Positions 1 to 4,448 of a DNA stretch of 6,578 bases are shown one piece after another (the first letter of the stretch is position 1; every line of letters starts with the position of its first letter). The translations under genes were made by a program, and so were the position numbers. Under the pieces are notes generated by a model that ran no database searches, was not told where the DNA came from, and saw only the letters and a program-made list of their open reading frames with translations. Source of the DNA: Bacteroidales bacterium (GTDB lineage Bacteria; Bacteroidota; Bacteroidia; Bacteroidales; ML635J-15); NCBI GenBank assembly GCA_028696755.1, contig JAQVGK010000205.1, positions 1-6,578 on the forward strand. The letters run 5' to 3'.

Positions 1-833
1 ACTTTAAAAGCAGAAACAAAGGAACTACAATTCCTAGTTTAGTAAAATCAGATTTATTAGAAATTGATATTAAATTTTGTGTTGAAATTTCCGAGCAACA
101 CCGCATAGTTTCCATCCTCGACCGCAGCTTTGCAGCAATAGATAAGGCAAAAGCAAATGCCGAACAAAACCTAAAAAATGCAAAGGAGCTTTTTGAGAGT
201 TATTTGGAGAGGGTGTTTGAAATCGAGAATAAAAATTGGGAAGTAAAATCATTAGATGAATTGGGGACAATTACGTCAAGTAAGCGAATTTATAAAAACG
301 AGTATGTTAGTGAAGGGATACCATTTTACAGAACCAAGGAAATCAAAGAATTATCAAATGGTAAAACAATATCACTAGAATTATTTATTTCTAAAGATAG
401 ATATGAGCAAATTAAACAATCTTTTGGTGTGCCAAAAGTAGGAGATTTACTCATGTCAGCAGTTGGAACCATTGGCGAAATAATGGTTATTGAAACCAAA
501 GATGAGTTCTATTTTAAAGATGGAAATATCGTTTGGTTTAAAGATTTCGAAAGATTAGATACTAATTATTTAAAATATGCTTTGACAGCTTTTGTTGAGA
601 AAATAAAAAGCCTTGCGATAGGTGCTGCTTATAGTGCCTTGACCATTGAAAAGTTAAACAAGTATCAAATTGCTTTCCCCCAAACCATTGCAGATCAACA
701 AACCATCGTCCGCCAATTAGATTCTTTGCGAGCCGAAACTCAAAAATTGGAGTCGATATATACAAAAAAAATATTAGCTTTGGAGGAGTTAAAAAAGAGT
801 ATTTTACAAAAAGCGTTTAGGGGGGAGTTGTAG
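1..833 (+). CDS. hsdS: Type I restriction-modification specificity subunit HsdS, 5'-truncated by window edge
   Basis: HsdS selects the DNA target of a type I restriction-modification complex, working with HsdM and HsdR. The open frame runs from base 3 with no stop before TAG at 831-833 (276 visible residues), so the ATG at 204 is internal and the true start is upstream. Visible order: the end of the first target recognition domain (TIPSLVKSDLLEIDI), the central conserved helix (EQHRIVSILDRSFAAIDKAK, about 99-158), a second recognition domain from about base 230 (NWEVKSLDELGTI), and the C-terminal conserved helix (DQQTIVRQLDSL to ILQKAFRGEL). Two helical spacers with an EQ/DQ-x2-IV start are the family signature; they set the distance between the two half-sites. 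The gene ends 14 bases before tcmP. Identification is firm; target specificity cannot be read from sequence. Confidence 0.93.
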   Translation, partial: FKSRNKGTTIPSLVKSDLLEIDIKFCVEISEQHRIVSILDRSFAAIDKAKANAEQNLKNAKELFESYLERVFEIENKNWEVKSLDELGTITSSKRIYKNEYVSEGIPFYRTKEIKELSNGKTISLELFISKDRYEQIKQSFGVPKVGDLLMSAVGTIGEIMVIETKDEFYFKDGNIVWFKDFERLDTNYLKYALTAFVEKIKSLAIGAAYSALTIEKLNKYQIAFPQTIADQQTIVRQLDSLRAETQKLESIYTKKILALEELKKSILQKAFRGEL

Positions 834-847
834 TAAAAGATTTATCT

Positions 848-1741
848 ATGACATGGAACAAAAATAAAGGTGACAGTGAGGCTGCAAAACAATGGGGTGG
901 CCCATGGACTGAAAAGAAGCTTGAAGCATTTTCTAAGTATGTTTGGTCATACTTAACTATAATGAAAAATTTTCCTTATTGGGAGACAATCTATTTCGAT
1001 GGTTTTGTTGGAAGTGGGACAAAAGAAAAAGTGAAAATTTCTGACCTTTACTTGCAGCTTGGAATTACAGAAGAAGAAGAGAAAACATACAAAGGCGCTG
1101 CTGAGAGAGTATTAGATTTAAAAGATAATTTAAGTTTTGACTTTCATTATTTTATTGATAAATGTGATAAATCTCTAGAAAAGTTAAAAACTAAATTAGA
1201 AGAAAAGTTTAAAGACAAGAAAATGGTCTTTAGATCGGAAGACGCTAATGTACAGTTAGTCGAACTTTCTAAAGCATTAAAGACAAAAAAGTACGCAGCT
1301 CTAGTTTTGCTTGATCCTTTTGGCATGCAGATAAATTGGGACTCTTTTGAACAGCTTAAAGGTACTCGATCTGATGTTTGGGTTTTAGTTCCTACGGGTG
1401 TTATTATAAATAGGTTATTAGATAAAAAAGGAAAACTGAAATTCAGTAAGAAACTAGAATCATTCTTTGGATTGCCAATTGATGAAATAAAATCTTATTT
1501 TTACAATGAAGAAAGAATTAATACTCTATTTGGAGAAGAAGAAATAGTAACAAAAGTTTCTGACCCAATTGAGAAAATTGCAAAACTTTATGCTAAAAGG
1601 TTGAAAACAATATGGATGCACGTTACGGATGAACCGTTAGTATTGCGAAATAAAAATGGAGTTCCTATATTTCATTTTGTTTTTGCATCAAATAACGAAA
1701 ATGCAAAAAAAATTGCAAAACAAATCATTACAAACATTTGA
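848..1741 (+). CDS. tcmP: Three-Cys-motif partner protein TcmP
   Basis: This 297-residue protein matches the TcmP family, named for its pairing with the three-Cys-motif protein encoded next to it. Recognised features are the N-terminal WTEKKLEAFSKYVWSYLTIM (about 20-39), FDGFVGSG (50-57), FID at 102-104 and LLDPFGMQINW (154-164). The order of a glycine-rich FxGxG-like loop, an acidic residue after the second strand and a DPF segment recalls Rossmann-fold methyltransferases. Methyltransferase activity is my inference, and the biochemical role is, to my knowledge, unsettled. The gene lies 14 bases after hsdS. It ends in TGA with one codon (ATT) before the next ATG, in the same frame, which favours translational coupling. 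No strong ribosome binding site is visible, as is usual in Bacteroidota. Confidence 0.88.
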   Translation: MTWNKNKGDSEAAKQWGGPWTEKKLEAFSKYVWSYLTIMKNFPYWETIYFDGFVGSGTKEKVKISDLYLQLGITEEEEKTYKGAAERVLDLKDNLSFDFHYFIDKCDKSLEKLKTKLEEKFKDKKMVFRSEDANVQLVELSKALKTKKYAALVLLDPFGMQINWDSFEQLKGTRSDVWVLVPTGVIINRLLDKKGKLKFSKKLESFFGLPIDEIKSYFYNEERINTLFGEEEIVTKVSDPIEKIAKLYAKRLKTIWMHVTDEPLVLRNKNGVPIFHFVFASNNENAKKIAKQIITNI

Positions 1742-1744
1742 ATT

Positions 1745-2500
1745 ATGGCACACAAAATAGAATGGACAGAACAAACCTGGAATCCAACCGCTGGATGCAC
1801 AAAAATCAGTGCTGGATGTAAAAATTGTTATGCCGAAACTATGGCTAATCGTTTACAGGCAATGGGTGTAGAGGGTTACGAAAATGGTTTCCATTTTAAT
1901 CCTGTACCTTCTCGATTGTTGGATCCACTAAAAAGAAAAAAGCCAACAGTTTTCTTTGTTAATTCGATGAGCGACATCTTTCATGAAGATATGCCTGAAA
2001 ATTATTTGAATCAAATATTTGATGTAATCGAAAGTACTCCACAGCACACATATCAGGTACTTACAAAGCGAGCTGATAGAATGAACCAATATTTCTCAAC
2101 CAGACGTGTGCCAAAGAATATATGGTTAGGAGTTACCGTTGATAACCAAAAACAAGGATTGCCAAGAATTGATAAACTACGAAACATTAAAGCAACAGTT
2201 TTATTCCTATCTGTAGAACCGCTCTTGGAAGACTTAGGCGAAATTAACCTTACCAATATTGATTGGGTAATCGTTGGTGGCGAAAGTGGCAACCGAGCCA
2301 GACCAATGGAAAAAGAATGGGTAATAAATATTAAACGTCAATGCGAGAAAAACGATGTTGCTTTTTTCTTTAAGCAATGGGGAACCTGGGGTGCGGATAA
2401 AGTCAAAAGAAATAAAAAGCTCAATGGAAAAGAACTTGATGGAAAAGTATGGCATCAGTACCCTGAAGTAATTGAGCAGCAATTTGCAGTAGCCTTATAA
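1745..2500 (+). CDS. Phage Gp37/Gp68 family (DUF5131) three-Cys-motif protein
   Basis: This 251-residue protein belongs to the Gp37/Gp68 (DUF5131) family found in phages and defence-type loci. The N-terminus MAHKIEWTEQTWNPTAGC leads into the three-cysteine motif C18-x6-C25-x2-C28 followed by YAE. That motif resembles an iron-sulfur cluster site of radical SAM type, but activity is not shown by sequence alone. Other family blocks seen are VNSMSDIFHEDMPE, QVLTKRADRM, WLGVTVDNQ, LFLSVEPLLEDLG, DWVIVGGESGNRARPM and FFFKQWG near the C-terminus. All are intact and the length is normal, so the gene looks functional. It directly follows tcmP, its usual partner, and precedes the hsdR start by 13 bases. 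The likely job is an accessory nucleic-acid modification or regulatory step attached to the type I system; this is inference. Confidence 0.88.
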   Translation: MAHKIEWTEQTWNPTAGCTKISAGCKNCYAETMANRLQAMGVEGYENGFHFNPVPSRLLDPLKRKKPTVFFVNSMSDIFHEDMPENYLNQIFDVIESTPQHTYQVLTKRADRMNQYFSTRRVPKNIWLGVTVDNQKQGLPRIDKLRNIKATVLFLSVEPLLEDLGEINLTNIDWVIVGGESGNRARPMEKEWVINIKRQCEKNDVAFFFKQWGTWGADKVKRNKKLNGKELDGKVWHQYPEVIEQQFAVAL

Positions 2501-2507
2501 TCAATTA

Positions 2508-2617
2508 TAAACCATGAACGAAGCCGAAACCAGAGCCGAATTAATAGACCCTAAATTAAAAGCTGCCGGATGGGGAGTAATTGAGGGTTCGAAGATACTA
2601 CGCGAAAGTAATGTGTG
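2508..2617 (+). repeat. Left copy of 110-base direct repeat (hsdR 5' end)
   Basis: Aligned to 4071-4180 at an offset of 1563 bases, this copy is identical for 99 bases (2508-2606). It then differs only at 2607 (A against C) and 2609 (T against C) up to 2617. It includes TAAACC before the ATG and the first 34 codons of hsdR. The two copies bracket the whole transposase-containing segment. Confidence 0.95.
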
Positions 2618-2729
2618 TGCACTTGTCGATGTTCAAAGTCTATTGAGCCCTGAAAGGGCATCATACCATAACGATGGACGCAGTCCGTCGTACAAAACAT
2701 CAACCTTCACAAGCCCTGAAAGGGCGTAA
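2514..2729 (+). pseudogene. hsdR: Truncated first copy of hsdR (N-terminal 35 codons) fused to REP sequence
   Basis: This is the original operon position of hsdR, 13 bases after the DUF5131 gene. The first 30 residues, MNEAETRAEL to KILR, are identical to the intact start at 4077. Identity at the DNA level ends after base 2617, and the frame then reads through the left flank of the transposase block (LLSPERASYH and TSPERA are translated palindromes) to TAA at 2727-2729. The remnant stops before the nuclease motif (D55, E69, K71 in the other copy), so it cannot encode an active enzyme. It is best read as a remnant left by insertion or rearrangement. Confidence 0.85.
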
Positions 2730-2770
2730 TACATTTTAATTATGGGACAATCATTAGTAAGAAACTACAT
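2641..2770 (+). repeat. First copy of 130-base tandem duplication of RAYT leader
   Basis: Bases 2641-2770 match 2785-2914 at an offset of 144, with three mismatches (2681/2825, 2692/2836, 2736/2880). The unit contains two REP palindromes, a central hairpin and the first 29 bases of the transposase gene. A 14-base junction, TTATCTAGAATTCA (2771-2784), separates the copies. Confidence 0.93.
2647..2725. repeat. REP palindrome pair with central hairpin, copy 1
   Basis: GCCCTGAAAGGGC occurs at 2647-2659 and 2713-2725, each able to fold with a GCCCT/AGGGC stem and a three-base loop. Between them, ACGATGGAC (2671-2679) can pair with GTCCGTCGT (2683-2691) across a three-base loop, with one G-T pair. 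This palindrome-hairpin-palindrome layout resembles the paired REP units mobilised by RAYT transposases. Confidence 0.82.
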
Positions 2771-2873
2771 TTATCTAGAATTCATATTGAGCCCTGAAAG
2801 GGCATCATACCATAACGATGGACGTAGTCCGTCGTGCAAAACATCAACCTTCACAAGCCCTGAAAGGGCGTAA
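2742..2873 (+). pseudogene. Abortive duplicate of the transposase start
   Basis: The ATG at 2742 and the next 26 bases (MGQSLVRNYI) duplicate the transposase start at 2886. The frame then passes through the 14-base junction and the second leader copy, ending at TAA 2871-2873 after 43 codons. No catalytic residue is included. It is a by-product of the 130-base duplication. Confidence 0.75.
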
Positions 2874-2914
2874 TACATTGTAATTATGGGACAATCATTA
2901 GTAAGAAACTACAT
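2785..2914 (+). repeat. Second copy of 130-base tandem duplication of RAYT leader
   Basis: This is the partner of 2641-2770, with 127 of 130 positions identical. This copy runs directly into the intact transposase gene starting at 2886, so it is the functional leader. Confidence 0.93.
2791..2869. repeat. REP palindrome pair with central hairpin, copy 2
   Basis: GCCCTGAAAGGGC occurs at 2791-2803 and 2857-2869. The hairpin arms are ACGATGGAC (2815-2823) and GTCCGTCGT (2827-2835), with loop GTA where copy 1 has GCA. The difference is in the loop, so pairing is kept. This copy lies 16 bases before the transposase ATG. Confidence 0.82.
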
Positions 2915-3338
2915 ACACATAACATTCAGCACTAAACACAGAGAACCGCTGATTCACCAGCCTGTAGAAGACGAACTTCATGCTTATCTAGGCGGAATCT
3001 GTAATAAGCTCGAATGTCAAGTTGTAAAAGTTGGAGGCCATACCGACCACATTCATATACTCTGTTTGCTGTCGAAGAAAATTGCCTTAATGAAATTGTT
3101 AGAAGAAGTAAAATCACATTCATCAAAATGGATAAAAACCAAAGGACCAGCATATCGTAACTTTTATTGGCAAGATGGCTACGGAGCTTTTTCTGTTAAT
3201 CCAGCAGAAGTTGATACTGTAATTGCCTATATCGCAAATCAGCACGAACATCACGCTAAGAAAACATTTCAAGAGGAGTACCGAGCATTTTTGAAGAAGT
3301 ATAATGTTGATTATGATGAGAAATATGTTTGGGACTAA
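2886..3338 (+). CDS. REP-associated / IS200-IS605-like Y1 transposase (RAYT)
   Basis: This is a 150-residue single-strand DNA transposase of the Y1 HUH family. It would nick and rejoin hairpin-marked DNA through a tyrosine-DNA link. The metal-binding HUH motif is H55-I56-H57 within GHTDHIHIL, and the likely nucleophile is Y115 in VIAYIANQHEHH. The WQDGYGAFSV block (95-104) is typical of the RAYT/IS200-like branch. Length is normal and no motif is missing, so it is probably active. There is no accessory TnpB or other partner gene. The start at 2886 is preferred because MGQSLVRNYIHITFSTKHR matches the family N-terminus. REP-type palindromes on both sides are presumably its substrates. It need not be part of the restriction system: it interrupts the operon between the two hsdR starts. 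Confidence 0.9.
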   Translation: MGQSLVRNYIHITFSTKHREPLIHQPVEDELHAYLGGICNKLECQVVKVGGHTDHIHILCLLSKKIALMKLLEEVKSHSSKWIKTKGPAYRNFYWQDGYGAFSVNPAEVDTVIAYIANQHEHHAKKTFQEEYRAFLKKYNVDYDEKYVWD

Positions 3339-3345
3339 ATATTTT

Positions 3346-3427
3346 ACCCTTTCAGGGCTAATGCTTTCAGGGCTTTGCCGAGCGACAGGGCTTCACCCTT
3401 TCTTTAGATATGTTGCCCTTTCAGGGC
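3346..3427. repeat. Downstream inverted REP palindrome array
   Basis: ACCCTTTCAGGGC (3346-3358), a degenerate GCTTTCAGGGC (3363-3373) and GCCCTTTCAGGGC (3415-3427) are reverse complements, or near reverse complements, of the upstream GCCCTGAAAGGGC units. Between them AGGG (3387-3390) and CCCT (3396-3399) form a smaller stem. The array starts eight bases after the transposase stop. Besides marking the element end, these stems could act as weak bidirectional transcription barriers; that is inference. Confidence 0.78.
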
Positions 3428-3430
3428 TTA

Positions 3431-3655
3431 CAAAATCAATGAACAGAGCTAAAACTTCAAAGTCAGAGTCAACATATTCGAAAATAAATTACGTTTGTAT
3501 CATAAAAAATACTATTTTTGCTCATGATAAGACTCACCACGCTTCCCATTTGAACAGCGCACCGGGGTGGGTTTTCGATTTATATGGAGAAAAGGTTTTA
3601 TGATGTTTGAAAAAGAAATCTTAATAAAAGAAGGTGAACGAAAAAGCTCAAAGTA
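3431..3655. other. Gene-poor AT-rich spacer
   Basis: I see no convincing gene here. A short frame at 3603-3689 would encode 28 residues starting MFEKEILIKEGERKSSKYFI; I do not recognise it, and it could be a leader peptide or a gene fragment. TATTTTTG at 3513-3520 fits the Bacteroidota -7 consensus TAnnTTTG, with TTTG at 3494-3497. The 15-base gap is shorter than the usual 19-21, so a promoter is only a weak possibility. Confidence 0.4.
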
Positions 3656-3714
3656 TTTTATAAAGCAAACCATGGAAGAAAAGTCATAAATGCTTTATAA
3701 AGTGCTTTATAAAA
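3656..3714 (+). repeat. Module A: 12-base inverted arm, 23-base spacer, two tandem 12-base arms
   Basis: TTTTATAAAGCA (3656-3667) is the exact reverse complement of TGCTTTATAAAA (3703-3714) and pairs 11 of 12 with the adjacent TGCTTTATAAAG (3691-3702). The spacer between the inverted arm and the first direct arm is 23 bases (3668-3690). The same geometry recurs in module B with different arm sequence. Possible roles are a switching RNA hairpin, a regulator operator or a recombinase site; I cannot choose among them. Confidence 0.85.
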
Positions 3715-3848
3715 ACACTGTTTTGATTAAGTATTTTGTAATTCAAGTTCAATAAAAGGAAACAATATCAACTAAATGATAAAAAGAAGCATAAAATATC
3801 ATGTGACGCAAAAAAGAAATAAAATAGCAAAATGCTTTATGGAATTTA
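3715..3848. other. AT-rich DNA between modules A and B
   Basis: No gene is visible. TGCTTTAT at 3833-3840 repeats the first eight bases of the module A arm, and AGCAAAATGCT (3826-3836) is a small four-base-pair hairpin. This may be a degenerate third arm set. Confidence 0.4.
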
Positions 3849-3907
3849 TTCTATTGAGCAAAATTTGCTAGAAAATCAATAAATGCACAATAGAATGCTC
3901 AATAGAA
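3849..3907 (+). repeat. Module B: same geometry as module A with different arms
   Basis: TTCTATTGAGCA (3849-3860) is the exact reverse complement of TGCTCAATAGAA (3896-3907) and pairs 11 of 12 with TGCACAATAGAA (3884-3895). The spacer is again exactly 23 bases (3861-3883) and matches the module A spacer at 15 of 23 positions, including central GAAAA and terminal ATAAA. As in A, the second direct arm is the perfect partner and the first has one mismatch. Confidence 0.85.
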
Positions 3908-3947
3908 ATCTAGAAAATATGCAAGTTACATTCCGTTTTGGGCCTAA

Positions 3948-4075
3948 TTTCTTATGTGATGGTCATGTGATAGAAGTACTAAATTTTAAACGCATCTTGC
4001 TGGATATCAACGCTTTCTTATGTGATAGTCATGTAATAGAAGCTAAATTATTGAGTTGTTTAATAAATTTTAAAC
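3948..4075 (+). repeat. Imperfect tandem duplication upstream of the second hsdR start
   Basis: Bases 3948-3976 and 4014-4042 are 29-base repeats, 66 bases apart, with 27 matches; the core is TTTCTTATGTGAT with a second ATGTGAT nearby in the first copy. Downstream of each lies an exact TAAATTTTAAAC (3980-3991 and 4064-4075), the second ending just before the hsdR ATG. The gap between the two blocks is 3 bases in one copy and 21 in the other. It could be a duplicated promoter or operator region for the relocated hsdR start; no clear promoter consensus was found. Confidence 0.75.
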
Positions 4076-4180
4076 CATGAACGAAGCCGAAACCAGAGCC
4101 GAATTAATAGACCCTAAATTAAAAGCTGCCGGATGGGGAGTAATTGAGGGTTCGAAGATACTACGCGAACGCAATGTGTG
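4071..4180 (+). repeat. Right copy of 110-base direct repeat (hsdR 5' end)
   Basis: This is the partner of 2508-2617, with 108 of 110 positions identical. It carries the hsdR start codon that continues into the nuclease domain. Upstream of base 4071 the two copies no longer agree beyond short AT-rich stretches, so the duplication begins only about six bases before the ATG. Confidence 0.95.
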
Positions 4181-4379
4181 CAAAATCACCGAAGGCAGGA
4201 TTCAGGTTGGAGGTGGTCGTAAAAAGCCGCTTATTGCCGATTATATACTTGCCTATAAAGGCGTTAAACTTGCTGTGATTGAGGCAAAAAGCGACGAAAT
4301 TTCGGCTTCTGAAGGTGTTGCACAAGCAAAACTTTATGCACAAAAATTAAATCTCGCTTATACTTTCGCAACTAATTGA
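4077..4379 (+). CDS. hsdR: HsdR N-terminal nuclease fragment, ended by an in-frame stop
   Basis: This 100-residue piece is the start of the type I restriction subunit. It contains the PD-(D/E)xK nuclease core: D55 in LIADYILAY and E69-A-K71 in LAVIEAKSDE, followed by the EGVAQAKLYAQKLNL helix. It stops at TGA 4377-4379, directly after TFATN. The same frame continues without interruption as KEIYQICLKTGEEKTVTDF into the helicase piece at 4449. The family motif is ATNGKEIY, so a GGA glycine codon changed to TGA is the simplest reading. Without suppression, the cell would make a nuclease lobe cut off from the motor. The alternative is a base-calling error. Confidence 0.88.
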   Translation: MNEAETRAELIDPKLKAAGWGVIEGSKILRERNVCKITEGRIQVGGGRKKPLIADYILAYKGVKLAVIEAKSDEISASEGVAQAKLYAQKLNLAYTFATN

Positions 4380-4448
4380 AAGGAAATTTACCAGATATGC
4401 CTTAAAACTGGCGAGGAAAAAACAGTAACTGATTTTCCATCGCCCGAA

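Larger units (their letters stand above)
2618..3430 (+). mobile_element. IS200/IS605-like REP/RAYT element (approximate limits)
   Basis: This block has one Y1 transposase gene with palindrome arrays on both sides. Four GCCCTGAAAGGGC palindromes lie upstream, and ACCCTTTCAGGGC and GCCCTTTCAGGGC (inverse orientation) lie downstream. The left limit is where identity to hsdR stops; the right limit is set by the last palindrome and is uncertain. No target duplication is visible, as expected for Y1 transposases. The element interrupts the first hsdR copy. Confidence 0.7.

Noticed and set aside
2641..2870. CRISPR array from repeated GCCCTGAAAGGGC units
   Set aside because: Units are 13 bases, the sequence between them is itself duplicated, and they flank a Y1 transposase on both sides. 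They are REP palindromes, not spacer-separated repeats.
3431..3443. Continuation of the interrupted hsdR after the element: CAAAATCA at 3431 matches hsdR at 4181
   Set aside because: Only eight bases match exactly and similarity stops at once, so chance in AT-rich DNA is the safer reading.
3560..3576. Terminator-like CACCGGGGTG followed by GGTTTT
   Set aside because: The stem is four pairs with a two-base loop, too tight to be credible, and the T run is short.
3304..3603. A 99-residue frame overlapping the transposase 3' end
   Set aside because: It overlaps the conserved transposase C-terminus in another frame and then translates the palindrome array (repeated LSGL). No family features.
3883..4080. 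A 65-residue frame before the second hsdR start
   Set aside because: Its apparent internal protein repeat (FLCDGHVIE, FLCDSHVIE) follows from the 29-base DNA repeat being 66 bases apart, and its start lies in a module B arm. More likely non-coding, though not excluded.
4377..4379. TGA read as glycine by a variant genetic code, as in Gracilibacteria
   Set aside because: tcmP ends in TGA at a sensible family boundary, and this is the only in-frame TGA in an 821-codon frame. A recoded genome would show many. Loss of a GGA codon explains it better.
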